Source: Phycisphaerae bacterium RAS2
Lineage (GTDB): Bacteria > Planctomycetota > Phycisphaerae > UBA1845 > UTPLA1
DNA length: 64,000 nt
NCBI GenBank assembly: GCA_007753915.1
Contig: CP036352.1
Location: 4,031,306-4,095,305, forward strand
Direction: 5' to 3'
In this document: positions 1-8,828 of the stretch, piece by piece
Layout: every line of letters starts with the position of its first letter
Position numbering within the stretch: position 1 is the first letter of the stretch
Notes under the pieces: model-generated
The model's database searches: none
What the model was told of the DNA's origin: nothing
Seen by the model: only the letters and a program-made list of their open reading frames with translations
Program-made: the position numbers and the translations under genes

Positions 1-1252
1 CACTGTCGGACCCGGCGGTCGAACCGTCGGACCGCTGCTGCGGTTCACCACGGGCGCGCTGGCCGGCCTGGCCACGAACCCGTCGCCGCTCAATAACGCG
101 ATTGAAGTGGCGCCCGACGCTGTCCTCACGTGGACAGCCGGCGTGGGGTCCTCATCGAGCGACATCTACTTCGGGACGAGCCAGTCGGCTGTGAACGCCG
201 CCACGAACTCCGACGCCGAGTTCCGCGGCAACACCGCCGGCACGAACTTCGATCCGTTCGGCGCTTCGCCGATGGCGGCCAACACGACCTACTTCTGGCG
301 CATCGACTCGCGCAGCACCGGCGGGCCGAACAAGGGCACGATCTGGCAGTTTAAGACCGGGCCGGGTCGCGCCACCAATCCCTCACCGGCCAACCTGGCC
401 GCCGGCATCAACAACAGCCCGACGTTGTCGTGGACGGCCGGAATCGGAACAGACAGTCACAACGTGTACTTTGGCGACGACCTTACTGCCGTGACGGACG
501 CCAACACGCTTAGTCCCGAGTTCCGCGGTAACCAGTCGGATACGAACTTCAGCCCCGGTCTGCTCGATGCCGTGACAACGTACTTCTGGCGTATCGATGA
601 AGTTGCCGCCAATGGCGACACGACGAAGGGCATCGTCTGGCAGTTCACGACTGAACTGCCGAAGGCGATCAACCCTGACCCGTCGAACCTCGCCACCGGC
701 GTATTACTCGACGCGATCCTGTCGTGGACCGCGGCCGCGGGCGCTACCTCGTACGATGTCTATTTCGGCACGAGCCTGTCGGCCGTGTCGAACGCGACCA
801 CGGCAGACCCCGAGTTCCAGGGCAATCAGTCAGGCACGCTGTTTGACCCGCCGGGCATGATGACGGCCAACACGCAGTTCTTCTGGCGCGTGGACTCGCT
901 CGGCGGCATGACGTCGACCAAGGGCGATGTCTGGCGCTTTACGACGTTGGCACCGCCGGCACAGGTCAGCGGCCCCACGCCGTTGAACGGTGCGACAAAC
1001 GTCGCCATAACCGTGACCCTTATGTGGGCTGCGGCCGGCAGTGCGACCAGCTACGACGTGTACTTCGGGACGAGCCAGATGGCCGTGCAGAACGCCACGA
1101 CGGCCGATCCCGAGTTCCAGGGGAACCAGCCCGGCATCAACTTCACGCCGGCGGGCCTCGTGAACAACACGCAGTACTTCTGGCGAATTGATTCGAAGAA
1201 CACGGCCGGAACAACCACCGGCAGCGTCTTCGGTTTCACGACGGTACCGTAG
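1..1252 (+). CDS. Fibronectin type III repeat protein, 5' partial
   Basis: C-terminal part of a probably exported surface protein made of tandem FN3-like beta-sandwich modules. The frame is open from base 2 and already reads like the end of a repeat (GPLLRFTT), so the gene starts before the window; the GTG at 107 is internal. Four full modules of about 99 residues begin near 76, 377, 671 and 970. Each runs from an N-P-x-P opening through L-x-WTA, YFGTS, a [ED]F-x-GN segment and TTYFWRIDS to W-x-FTT. The protein stops after the last module with no PEP-CTERM or dockerin tail. FN3 arrays usually act as spacers or binding modules in adhesins and secreted enzymes; what this one carries upstream cannot be seen. 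Confidence 0.85.
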   Translation, partial: TVGPGGRTVGPLLRFTTGALAGLATNPSPLNNAIEVAPDAVLTWTAGVGSSSSDIYFGTSQSAVNAATNSDAEFRGNTAGTNFDPFGASPMAANTTYFWRIDSRSTGGPNKGTIWQFKTGPGRATNPSPANLAAGINNSPTLSWTAGIGTDSHNVYFGDDLTAVTDANTLSPEFRGNQSDTNFSPGLLDAVTTYFWRIDEVAANGDTTKGIVWQFTTELPKAINPDPSNLATGVLLDAILSWTAAAGATSYDVYFGTSLSAVSNATTADPEFQGNQSGTLFDPPGMMTANTQFFWRVDSLGGMTSTKGDVWRFTTLAPPAQVSGPTPLNGATNVAITVTLMWAAAGSATSYDVYFGTSQMAVQNATTADPEFQGNQPGINFTPAGLVNNTQYFWRIDSKNTAGTTTGSVFGFTTVP

Positions 1253-1273
1253 CGGGATGCCGCGACGCAGCTT

Positions 1274-1290
1274 GGTGGGCGGTGCCCACC
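1274..1290. repeat. Palindromic repeat, family A copy 1
   Basis: GGTGGGC, three bases (GGT), then GCCCACC: a perfect 7-bp dyad between convergent genes. The same dyad recurs at 4894-4910 and 60792-60808 with different spacer bases. Confidence 0.8.
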
Positions 1291-1320
1291 CTACGCCGGC
1301 AAGCAAGGACGTGTACACAA

Positions 1321-1351
1321 AAAAGCCCCAGGCATCTTGCCTGGGGCTTTT
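1321..1351. terminator. Bidirectional intrinsic terminator
   Basis: A perfect 13-bp stem (AAAAGCCCCAGGC, 1321-1333, with GCCTGGGGCTTTT, 1339-1351) around a 5-base loop. The stem begins with A residues and ends in T residues, so it can terminate both the FN3 gene on the plus strand and the thioredoxin gene on the minus strand. Confidence 0.92.
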
Positions 1352-1409
1352 CGCTTTCGTACCACGACAATTTGCACCGCGCTGTCGCGCTGATCGGCTC
1401 GACACAAAC

Positions 1410-2510
1410 CTACGGCTTGCTCGCGGCCTCCGCGCCGACTTGCTTCGCCGCTGTGAAGTACTTCAGGATCTTCTCGCTCTGGGTCTTGGTGTCGCCGCTG
1501 GCCAGTTGAACCGCAGCCTTGGCCGACTCGATGGCCGCATCCAGCAGTCCCATCTCCGCCTCGACGCGTGCCCGGACCAGGTGCGCTTCGGCGGACTTGT
1601 TCAACTCGGCTGATCGCCGTGCCGCGGACAGCAGCCGTCGCGGATCGCCGCGCTCTGCCAGTTCCCGGCTCATTTCAATCTGCACGAACTCCATCAGGCC
1701 GCGCGGCGAATTGGCAATTGCCTTATCCATCTCGGACTCCAACGCGGGAATCTTGTCCGCCATGTTGAATTCCGTCAGAACCTGACGCTTGATGAAATAC
1801 GGCTGCATCTCTCCAGGCTTCAGCGCGATGGCCTCGTCGAGCAGCTTCATCAGCTTCGCCGAGTCCTTCGCCTCGTAGGCGGGCCGCAGCTGCATCATTA
1901 CCTCATTATACTTCTTGTCGGTCTCGACCATCTTCTTCGCCGAAGCAGCATCAAGTTTGCCCGCCAGTGCCTGGTCGAGCGCCGAGTCGAACGCCGGATC
2001 CAGCGGGTGACCCGTCCAGACGACCTCGCCGCCCTTGTTCACAATGAACGCGTGCGGGATGCCGTCAATGCCCTCCATCCATTTGCTGTTCGTGCCCTGT
2101 TCGTCGTCGATGCCGACGCTGTAGGGCATGTCGATCATCGTGCCGTCGGGTTTCTTCTTCTTCATGAACTTGTCGACAACATCCGCCTCTTCGTTGCTGA
2201 TGCCCAAGATCACCAACCCGTCCTTGCCGTGCTTGCGATGAAGGTCCGCAAGATGCGGAATGCTTTTCAGGCACGGCCCGCACCAGGTCGCCCAGAACTC
2301 GACGACATAGGTGTGCTTCTCGGCGCCCGCCGCACCGGGTAGCACGGTCGGCGCCTGGTTGAACCACTTGGCGACTTTGATCGCCGGGGCCTTGTCGCCG
2401 ACCTGGGGAGCGGCATCGGCGACCGTGCCACTCAAAACGATGGCTGACGCCGCCAGCCACGTTAGGGATTTCAGACCTTGTACGAATCCTCGCGTCATTG
2501 AATGCACCAT
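1410..2510 (-). CDS. TlpA/ResA-like thioredoxin with helical C-terminal region
   Basis: Exported thiol-disulfide oxidoreductase of the TlpA/AhpC-TSA group, 366 residues. A signal peptide covers about residues 10-34 (LTWLAASAIVLSGTVADA). The thioredoxin fold follows, with FWATWCGPC carrying the redox pair Cys77 and Cys80 and a cis-Pro region at GIPHAF. After about residue 190 comes a roughly 170-residue Ala/Glu/Lys-rich helical part that looks like TPR or similar repeats, making the protein longer than a plain TlpA. It probably reduces or protects envelope protein thiols; the substrate is unknown. An alternative start is the ATG at 2498. It faces the FN3 gene convergently across a shared terminator. 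Confidence 0.85.
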   Translation of the reverse strand: MVHSMTRGFVQGLKSLTWLAASAIVLSGTVADAAPQVGDKAPAIKVAKWFNQAPTVLPGAAGAEKHTYVVEFWATWCGPCLKSIPHLADLHRKHGKDGLVILGISNEEADVVDKFMKKKKPDGTMIDMPYSVGIDDEQGTNSKWMEGIDGIPHAFIVNKGGEVVWTGHPLDPAFDSALDQALAGKLDAASAKKMVETDKKYNEVMMQLRPAYEAKDSAKLMKLLDEAIALKPGEMQPYFIKRQVLTEFNMADKIPALESEMDKAIANSPRGLMEFVQIEMSRELAERGDPRRLLSAARRSAELNKSAEAHLVRARVEAEMGLLDAAIESAKAAVQLASGDTKTQSEKILKYFTAAKQVGAEAASKP

Positions 2511-2662
2511 TATGTCAGAGGTTGGAATTTGAATGCACGGCCTACGAGCCGATCAATAGTAATGATAATCGCTGCGCGGTCGGCCGACCATTGTGTGCAT
2601 GGACGAGGCAGAAACGATGCATCGCCGAGACACAATCGTATCTCGCGGGCCGGTCAGGTCTG

Positions 2663-3901
2663 TCAAACGACCTTTCGGCGAATCGCTACGCCCAGGCAGG
2701 CCAGCAAGAGCAGCCCGGCCGTGGCCGGCTCGGGCGCGGGCGGGTCGAAGGCGACCGTGAGCGCGCCGTTGGAATCGATGTATGAAATCGCGGGCCAGCT
2801 CGTGCCAAAATCGTCGAAGGCCAGGGACGGCCGACGGGCGTGATTGTTCGGCGCGTCGTGCAGGATCGAATCATCCACGAGGCTGTGCTGCCACGTCATC
2901 GCGCCGGTGAGGTAGGCCATCAGCAGGCGCTGGGCGGAGTTGGAATTAACAAAGTTCTCGTAGGCAATCGCCGGCCGGCCGTCGGACAAGTCAAAGGCGA
3001 GCGATACATCGCGGAACTGCTCCGTGGTTGAGCTTAAGAGCTCGGTCGTTTGCAGAAACGATCCGGTGAACTTCGCGTAGAACAGTTTCGATGTGTTCGT
3101 CGCGCTGGTGTGCGTCGTGTAGGTCAATGCCATCCGACCGTCGGTCGGGTCGCGAGCGATGTCGACGCCGGTGATCGCGTCCGCGCTGGCGAGCGTCGCG
3201 GAGGACCACGTGCCGCCGCCGGCCGGTTCCGAAGCGATCATCAGCCCCTGCCCGCCGCCCGATAGGTTGCCGCGCGCGGCGAAATGACGTCGCCCCTGAC
3301 CGTCGGTCGACATCGCGGAATCGTGAACAAGCGTCACACCGGTGAGCGAGAGCATGTCGGCGGTATTGAAGGCCGACCCGGTGTGTCCGATCGAGCGGAA
3401 GTTGCCGGTCGTTGTGCCGCCGAAGAAGCCGCGGGCGTTGCCGGCAAGGTCGTAGCCGAGGCTGATGTTGGGTCGCGCGGCGTTGGCGGCGCCGGTCCCG
3501 GCAATGCTCTGGTTCGCGCCGTAATTGAACTGGCCTTGAACGCTGCCGTCGCCATTGACCCACGCGAGCAGCGGGCGCTCCGAGCGATCGAAGGAGAGCG
3601 CCGCGCGCTTGCCGACATCGTTGCCGGTGATGAGCGTGCGGGTGTTCCACAAACCCAGGCCCGTCATTTGCGAATGGCGCACCGCGCCGTCGTTGGTGTT
3701 CTGGTTGATTTCCGTCCAGCCGACCGAAGCCGAACCATAATGATCGAAGGCCAGGACAGGCGACGAGACATAGGAGTTCGCGCCGGGTGAAGCGACGAAC
3801 GATGAGAACCATACCGGGGTTCCATCAATTGCCACGGCGGGCGATGTAATCATGGCTGCGCAAATCATTGCGAACAAGACGCCGCGTGAGGGAGATGGCA
3901 T
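2663..3901 (-). CDS. PEP-CTERM exported protein of unknown function
   Basis: A 412-residue exported protein. An N-terminal signal peptide (VLFAMICAAMITSPAVA) leads into a body rich in short repeats of the type LAFD...G...V.W/Y, for example PVLAFDHYGSASVGW, LSFDRSERPLLAW and LAFDLSDGRPAIAY. These suggest a beta-propeller-like fold. The C terminus has the PEP-CTERM layout: PAPEPAT, a hydrophobic helix (AGLLLLACLGVAI) and basic RRK. Such tails are recognised by exosortase-type sorting systems. The start is well supported by AAGGAG 7 bases upstream. No catalytic motif was recognised, and the function is unknown. Confidence 0.85.
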   Translation of the reverse strand: MPSPSRGVLFAMICAAMITSPAVAIDGTPVWFSSFVASPGANSYVSSPVLAFDHYGSASVGWTEINQNTNDGAVRHSQMTGLGLWNTRTLITGNDVGKRAALSFDRSERPLLAWVNGDGSVQGQFNYGANQSIAGTGAANAARPNISLGYDLAGNARGFFGGTTTGNFRSIGHTGSAFNTADMLSLTGVTLVHDSAMSTDGQGRRHFAARGNLSGGGQGLMIASEPAGGGTWSSATLASADAITGVDIARDPTDGRMALTYTTHTSATNTSKLFYAKFTGSFLQTTELLSSTTEQFRDVSLAFDLSDGRPAIAYENFVNSNSAQRLLMAYLTGAMTWQHSLVDDSILHDAPNNHARRPSLAFDDFGTSWPAISYIDSNGALTVAFDPPAPEPATAGLLLLACLGVAIRRKVV

Positions 3902-4093
3902 TGTGACGCTCCTTGGAATGAGTAACGGCCCGTGGCCCGCTGACCCCAGCGCGGGAACGTTAGAGTCGCACGGACGCCATCGTCAAGGGCGCGGCGGTTG
4001 GACAGCGCGCGCGGCGCGGGTTAGACTCGCGGGCGATCTCACAACATTTCACAGGCCGTCTCGGCCGGGTCCATCGTGACCAGGAGGTGGAGC

Positions 4094-4840
4094 ATGGGTT
4101 TTCTCGACGGAAAGCTAAGCGTGGTGACGGGTGGGTCTCGCGGGATCGGCCGGTCGATCGCGCTGGCGCTGGCGGCCGAAGGCAGCGATGTGGCACTGAT
4201 TTATGCGCACAAGCGCGAACCGGCGCAGGAAGTGGCCGACCTGATCGCGAAGATGGGTCGCAAGGCGAACGTGTACAAGGCCGACGTGTCGCAGCCCGAG
4301 GAGAACGACCGCGTCGTCGCGGAGATGAAGAACGACTTCGGCCCGGTGCAGATTCTTGTGAACAACGCCGGTATCACGCGCGACAAATCGTTTCTGAAGA
4401 TGAACCGCGACATGTGGCACGAAGTTCTGAACGTGAACCTGACGGGCGCGGCCATGATGATGCACCGGCTCATCCCCGGCATGATCGAGTCGGGCTGGGG
4501 GCGCATCGTGAACATCACCAGCGTCGTCGGCCAGATGGGTAACTTCGGCCAGGCGAATTACGCTGCGGCCAAGGGCGGCCTGGTCTCGCTAACCAAAACG
4601 CTCGCCCGCGAATTCGCGCGGAAGAATATCACGGTCAATGCAGTCGCTCCGGGGTACATCGAGACCGACATGACCGCGAACGTGCCCGGCGACGTGCTGG
4701 AGCATGTTCGACAAATGACGCCGATGGGGCGACTCGGCAAACCCGAAGAGGTCGCGTCGGCCGTGGTCTATCTCGCGTCGCCACAGGCGTCGTTCATCAC
4801 CGGCGAAGTGCTCGGCGTGAACGGCGGCATGTACATGTAG
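4094..4840 (+). CDS. fabG: 3-oxoacyl-ACP reductase (SDR family, FabG-like)
   Basis: A classical short-chain dehydrogenase of 248 residues, the normal FabG size. Motifs seen: TGGSRGIG (NADP binding), NNAG, the catalytic Ser in ITSV, YAAAK (Tyr and Lys) and the C-terminal GEVLGVNGGMYM. The family reduces 3-oxoacyl-ACP to 3-hydroxyacyl-ACP in fatty acid elongation; PhaB-type acetoacetyl-CoA reductase is the main alternative because no other fab gene is adjacent. The ATG at 4094 is chosen because AGGAGGT lies 5 bases upstream; the GTG at 4076 would bury this site inside the gene. It is divergent from the PEP-CTERM gene. Confidence 0.85.
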   Translation: MGFLDGKLSVVTGGSRGIGRSIALALAAEGSDVALIYAHKREPAQEVADLIAKMGRKANVYKADVSQPEENDRVVAEMKNDFGPVQILVNNAGITRDKSFLKMNRDMWHEVLNVNLTGAAMMMHRLIPGMIESGWGRIVNITSVVGQMGNFGQANYAAAKGGLVSLTKTLAREFARKNITVNAVAPGYIETDMTANVPGDVLEHVRQMTPMGRLGKPEEVASAVVYLASPQASFITGEVLGVNGGMYM

Positions 4841-4844
4841 AAAC

Positions 4845-4868
4845 GTCGAAAAGTCGAAAAGTCGAAAA
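4845..4868. repeat. Short tandem repeat GTCGAAAA x3
   Basis: Three perfect tandem copies of the octamer GTCGAAAA, starting 5 bases after the fabG stop codon and just before palindrome 4894-4910. Such arrays vary in copy number by slippage. Confidence 0.85.
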
Positions 4869-4893
4869 TCGAGGCTGAAGCGCGATCCGGTAA

Positions 4894-4910
4894 GGTGGGC
4901 ATCGCCCACC
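4894..4910. repeat. Palindromic repeat, family A copy 2
   Basis: GGTGGGC, spacer ATC, GCCCACC. Same dyad as at 1274 and 60792; this copy lies between two genes on the plus strand. Confidence 0.8.
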
Positions 4911-4928
4911 AGATAAGCTCATCGCTTA

Positions 4929-5333
4929 ATGGAACTCGAACTCGAAACCGGGCCGTGGAACGAGCCGCTGACCGATGACTCCATCGCAATCGCGCTGGGG
5001 CGGCTCGATGGCGATGGATGTTCGTACGCGATTCTCGCGCAGTCAGAGCAGACTTATCTTCAGGCGACCGGCACGCCCGAAAGCGGGTTTGTTCTGGAGT
5101 ACCAGGTCGATGATTACGACCATCACTATCAATCGCTGCGCCAGGACATCCCCCTCACCGAGACCGTCTCTGCCTTCCAGAAATACGCGCGACGCGACGC
5201 GTCGTGGCAGCGCGATCATGAATGGCGCCGGCTGGAGCCGATGGACTTGAGTCCACCGCAGCCGCGCAAAGTGTTCTTTGCGATTATGGTTGTGTTGGTC
5301 GCGCTGGTGACTATTCTTCGCTGTTTCAGATAA
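4929..5333 (+). CDS. Small tail-anchored protein, unknown
   Basis: A 134-residue protein with an acidic N-terminal half (MELELETGPW...) followed by one C-terminal transmembrane helix (KVFFAIMVVLVALVTIL) and a short CFR tail. This suggests a cytoplasmic domain anchored by its C terminus. The N-terminal part (LGRLDGDGCSYAILAQSEQTY) has no family signature that I recognise. No good ribosome-binding site is visible before the ATG, so expression and the exact start are uncertain. It follows fabG after a repeat-bearing 88-bp gap and converges on a lipoprotein gene. Confidence 0.6.
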   Translation: MELELETGPWNEPLTDDSIAIALGRLDGDGCSYAILAQSEQTYLQATGTPESGFVLEYQVDDYDHHYQSLRQDIPLTETVSAFQKYARRDASWQRDHEWRRLEPMDLSPPQPRKVFFAIMVVLVALVTILRCFR

Positions 5334-5361
5334 TCAGCCGATGGTTGCGCGAAACGGGTTG

Positions 5362-6426
5362 CTACTCCGCGCGGAAGCCGACCCGCACCGTGTGCGTGCG
5401 ATGGTGCGCGCTGATGATCGTCATGCGATAAGTCTGGCCTGATGCGCCGCGGAAGGTGAGTGATCGGCCGACACGCAGCTCGCGCACCTTTCGAATTCGC
5501 TCGCCGCCCTTGAGCAGGTCGGCGTCGATATCAATCACGCCGTCGTCTTCGTCGGTGTCTTTCAGCTTGAGCCTGATGCCGTCGATCGCGTCGCCGGTGC
5601 GGGGGAAACGCTGATCTTTCAGGCTGTACGTTTGCACCACTTCAAACGCGGTCTCGCTTCCGGACAGACTCGGGGCGCCGGCTTGCCTCGACGGTCTCTT
5701 CACGGGGCGCTCGGAATGAGCGATGGGTTCCTCGTCCCGTGCGTCATCCCGTGCCGGATCGACCGGAGGCGGCGTCTGTTCGGCAGTCGGCTCGCGCGAC
5801 GTGCGCTCGGCCTCCGATGCCTCAATGCGCTTCGGACGGGGCTGCGGCCTGGCGGGCGGGCGTGGCGGCTCTCGCGGATCGCGCGCTGCAAGCGTGGCTC
5901 CTTCAACTCGCGCCGACGAATCCGCCGGCGGGGTCGCGCGGGGCGGTTCCGAGCGGACGGAACCATGCCCGGCATCCGCCACGCTTCGACGCGGTTCAAG
6001 CTGCGCCCGGGGCAGCGCGGTGTTTCCGCGCTTCAGCCAGTCTTCGCGGGCCATGGCGACCTGGGTCGAATGCTCGGTCTCTAATTGGCGAATCATCTGG
6101 GCCGCCGTCGCGTGATCGGGCTGAATCTCGATCGTGCGCATCCAGCATCGCCAGGCATCGGCATGCCGCCCTTCGTCCGCCGCCGTCAGCGCCAGCCGTT
6201 CCCAGTGCGCTGCGGCCGCCGGGCGGGTTCGCTCGATGCCGTCGGCGACGGTGAGGCTGCCGCGATGGTCCTGCGCAGCGCGACAGTAGTAGTCATACGC
6301 CACGGCCGGGTCGCCGCGTTCCTCGGCCTGGCGGGCGAGGTCGGCGTTGCGTCCGCCGCCGCAACCGCACAACCAGAGGATGCCGACGAACGAGACGATG
6401 GATGCCGATCGAAATTGAAGAGTCAT
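5362..6426 (-). CDS. Lipoprotein with helical N-terminal and Pro/Arg-rich middle, unknown
   Basis: A 354-residue predicted lipoprotein: hydrophobic start (IVSFVGILWLCGC) with a lipobox-like LCGC. Residues about 25-130 look like TPR-type helix pairs (YDYYCRAAQDHRG, WERLALTAADEGRHADAWRCW). A long Pro/Arg/Glu-rich linker of low complexity follows (about 140-250). A compact C-terminal domain ends the protein (about 265-354) with VIDIDADLLKGGERIRKV and a beta-rich end (SLTFRGASGQTYRMTI). I do not recognise this domain. The ATG overlaps the stop of the upstream gene (ATGA, 6423-6426), so the two lipoproteins are translationally coupled. Confidence 0.7.
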   Translation of the reverse strand: MTLQFRSASIVSFVGILWLCGCGGGRNADLARQAEERGDPAVAYDYYCRAAQDHRGSLTVADGIERTRPAAAAHWERLALTAADEGRHADAWRCWMRTIEIQPDHATAAQMIRQLETEHSTQVAMAREDWLKRGNTALPRAQLEPRRSVADAGHGSVRSEPPRATPPADSSARVEGATLAARDPREPPRPPARPQPRPKRIEASEAERTSREPTAEQTPPPVDPARDDARDEEPIAHSERPVKRPSRQAGAPSLSGSETAFEVVQTYSLKDQRFPRTGDAIDGIRLKLKDTDEDDGVIDIDADLLKGGERIRKVRELRVGRSLTFRGASGQTYRMTIISAHHRTHTVRVGFRAE

Positions 6427-7328
6427 GGCGACGCTCCGGGGGCCTGCGCGCCGGACGCCTCAATCACCGAGCGATCCAGCGGATAGGGTTCGGGCGAAAG
6501 CAGCCGCGGGGCAATGACGGCCTGGATAAACCGCCGCGACGAGACGCCCGTATGCGAGCCGCTCCAATCATAACCGACATAAGTCGGCTGCCATGGGAGA
6601 TTAAAGACACGGCTGTAAGCATCGATTGACTCGGTGCTGTCCGCGCGCGCCGGCATGCGGAAACCGCTCAATCCCGCCGGCGGGCCGCTCTTGCCGTCGG
6701 CATTGACGATCAACGTGCTGGCGATCCCGTCGTGGGGGCTGCACGTGGCGTAGAGCTTTCCTCGGACGTGACGCATCGGTCGCGTCAGGTCGTACCGCGC
6801 CGAGCAGGTCGGGGAGAAAAGCACCACGTCATCCACCATCACGCCCTCGTCGAGCCGCTCCAGCGCCATCAGAACCAGCGAAGTCCCGGCGGAGAGGCCC
6901 ATCAGACGTATCGGCGAATCGGCGTCGGCCTTGCGATGGGCTTCGATTCGCCGGGCGAGCCGTTTCGCGAGCAGGCCGCTGCTGGCGTTCACGAAATGAT
7001 CGTGGGCCGGGCCGAGGAAGCTGGTCCAGGTGAAAGTCTCAAAGCGGCCCTCGTACCCCGCGTCGCGCAGCCCGCGTTCGACGCTGCCGGCGCTGCCGCC
7101 CCAACTGGCCCCCTCGAGGTAGATGACGACCGGGCCGCCGGTAGGTCTGGAGCAGCCGGTGGCGAAGCTAATGCAGAGTATTGCCGCGATGGAGATCAAT
7201 CTCCGACGGAATAACGCAGCGGGGATTATCCGCTCTCTCTCGGTTGCAGCACGGTTCGGCGCGCGCAAAACCGGCGCGCGGTCCGTGCGATGGCGGGCGA
7301 GCGGATTGTCAGTTCGGAGTACGGCCAA
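6423..7328 (-). CDS. Lipoprotein with alpha/beta-hydrolase-like nucleophile motif
   Basis: Predicted lipoprotein of the alpha/beta-hydrolase type. The hydrophobic stretch (LISIAAILCISFATGC) ends in a lipobox. GLSAG, in the form of a nucleophile elbow, follows a strand (PIRLMGLSAGTSLVLMALERL), and a possible acid and histidine lie downstream (ATCSPHDG and GSHTG). The substrate is unknown. The listed start is TTG at 7328 and leaves an unusually long arginine-rich leader; another TTG just before ISIAAI is possible, and no ATG exists in between. It lies 6 bases after the ferredoxin stop and overlaps the next lipoprotein by 4 bases, so a three-gene operon is likely. Confidence 0.65.
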   Translation of the reverse strand: MAVLRTDNPLARHRTDRAPVLRAPNRAATERERIIPAALFRRRLISIAAILCISFATGCSRPTGGPVVIYLEGASWGGSAGSVERGLRDAGYEGRFETFTWTSFLGPAHDHFVNASSGLLAKRLARRIEAHRKADADSPIRLMGLSAGTSLVLMALERLDEGVMVDDVVLFSPTCSARYDLTRPMRHVRGKLYATCSPHDGIASTLIVNADGKSGPPAGLSGFRMPARADSTESIDAYSRVFNLPWQPTYVGYDWSGSHTGVSSRRFIQAVIAPRLLSPEPYPLDRSVIEASGAQAPGASP

Positions 7329-7334
7329 GAGGAA

Positions 7335-7688
7335 TCACGTTCCGCCCGGTTCGGGGATGTCCCAGCCCTTGTCGCGCTCTTTCTGCTGGACCTGTTCGAG
7401 CGTGAGCGCGCCGGGCAGGGCGTCCTTCTTCTGGGTCAGGTTGGTGCCCTTCTTGGTCAGTTCGGCGTTCTTTGCCTTCCACTCGGCGTACTGCTCGGGC
7501 AGTTCGTCTTCGGTGTAGATGGCGTGGACTGGGCACTCGGGAATGCACAGGCCGCAATCGATGCAGGTGTCGGGATCGATGACCAGCATCGCCGGGTCGG
7601 TCGTCTCCCAGAAGCACTCGACCGGGCAGACCGTGGCGCAGTCGGTGTAACGGCAATTCACACAGCGTTCGGTGACAATGTGCGTCAT
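7335..7688 (-). CDS. fdxA: 7Fe ferredoxin, [3Fe-4S][4Fe-4S] type
   Basis: A soluble low-potential electron carrier of 117 residues in the FdxA/Azotobacter ferredoxin I family. The first cluster region, CVNCRYTDCATVCPVEC, gives Cys9, 17, 21 and 25 with an extra Cys12. The second, CIDCGLCIPECP, gives Cys42, 45, 48 and 52. The spacing fits one 3Fe-4S and one 4Fe-4S cluster. A Lys/Glu-rich C-terminal extension (about 65-117) follows, as in this family. It is the first gene of an apparent operon with two lipoprotein genes, an uncommon partnership that says little about its redox partner. Confidence 0.88.
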   Translation of the reverse strand: MTHIVTERCVNCRYTDCATVCPVECFWETTDPAMLVIDPDTCIDCGLCIPECPVHAIYTEDELPEQYAEWKAKNAELTKKGTNLTQKKDALPGALTLEQVQQKERDKGWDIPEPGGT

Positions 7689-7904
7689 GGCTGGTTTGGC
7701 CTCCGCATGGTTGGCGACCGAGTGACTACCCCCCGGCCGACTCGGGCTTTAGGAACCCCTATCAAACAATGTAATCGGCTGCGAGTCAACACCAACCCAC
7801 TGTTTGGCCCGCGCAAAATCGTTTCGGCAATTGCCGCATCGTGGCAATTGGGCCAAGATACCGCCCGCAACCGCCCGCTCCCAATCAATCAGACGGAGAT
7901 CACC

Positions 7905-8828
7905 TTGGCGACCATACCCGATAACTTTCTGGGCCTCCCGACGCCCAATGCCGACTATCGCAAGGCAAAGTACGCCGTGCTGCCGATCCCGTACGACTCA
8001 ACGGTGAGCTTCCAGGTCGGCACGCGGAACGGCCCCCGCGCCATCATCACTGCCAGCCAGCAGGTGGAGCTGTTTGACCAGGAGTACGAGCGCGAGTTTT
8101 TTAAGGCCGGCGTGGCAACGCTGGACCCGGTCGCGCCGAACATGGCCGGCCCCAAGCCGATGCACGAGGACATCTACGCTGCGGCGCGGCGCGTCGTGGC
8201 CGATGGGAAGTTCCTCATCGGTCTGGGCGGGGAGCACTCGATCACCAGTGCGCTGGTCCGAGCGGTGCTGACGAAGCACAAGAAGTTGAGCGTGCTACAG
8301 ATCGACGCGCACGCTGACCTGCGCGAGGAGTACGAAGACACACCGTTCAGCCACGCTTCGGCCATGCGGCGCGTGATGGACCTTGGTGTGAAGGTGACCG
8401 GCGTCGGCATTCGCAATTACAGTCTCGATGAGCACCGGTTCATGAAGGCAAAGAAGATCGCACCGATCTCCGCTCGCCAGACGCGCGAGGACGTGGACTG
8501 GATGATGCGCGCGGTCGATTCGCTTAGCGAAAATGTCTACGTCACCATCGACATCGACGGCTTCGACCCGGCCTATGCCCCCGGCACCGGCACGCCCGAA
8601 CCGGGCGGACTGGACTGGTTCCAGGTGACCGACCTGCTCAAGGCGACGGCGATGAGCCGGCGCATCGTCGCGGCCGACGTGGTGGAAGTGATTCCTCTGC
8701 CCGGCAACGCGATGACGGAGTTCCTCGCGGCCAAGCTGATCTACAAGCTCATCGCGCACATTGAGGCGAACGGCGGCGGTGTTACCAATCCGAGCCGCGA
8801 CCGTCAGGGAGCGACAAGAGGCGTTTGA
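7905..8828 (+). CDS. speB: Agmatinase / ureohydrolase
   Basis: Ureohydrolase that probably splits agmatine into putrescine and urea in polyamine synthesis. Manganese-binding motifs are intact: GGEHS (His111), DAHAD (Asp134, His136, Asp138) and DIDGFDP (Asp216, Asp218). At 307 residues it fits SpeB. The start is taken as TTG 7905 because GGAG lies 6 bases upstream (7895-7898) and homology-like sequence begins there; the open frame continues upstream to 7290 but is not protein-like. The last 13 codons and the stop lie inside an inverted-repeat element (8790-8905), giving an arginine-rich tail (SRDRQGATRGV) that is unlikely to belong to the original enzyme. Confidence 0.9.
   Translation: MATIPDNFLGLPTPNADYRKAKYAVLPIPYDSTVSFQVGTRNGPRAIITASQQVELFDQEYEREFFKAGVATLDPVAPNMAGPKPMHEDIYAAARRVVADGKFLIGLGGEHSITSALVRAVLTKHKKLSVLQIDAHADLREEYEDTPFSHASAMRRVMDLGVKVTGVGIRNYSLDEHRFMKAKKIAPISARQTREDVDWMMRAVDSLSENVYVTIDIDGFDPAYAPGTGTPEPGGLDWFQVTDLLKATAMSRRIVAADVVEVIPLPGNAMTEFLAAKLIYKLIAHIEANGGGVTNPSRDRQGATRGV

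Noticed and set aside
7290-7904. 205-codon N-terminal extension of agmatinase
   Set aside because: It overlaps the ferredoxin gene on the other strand, is not protein-like, and the TTG at 7905 has a well placed GGAG.
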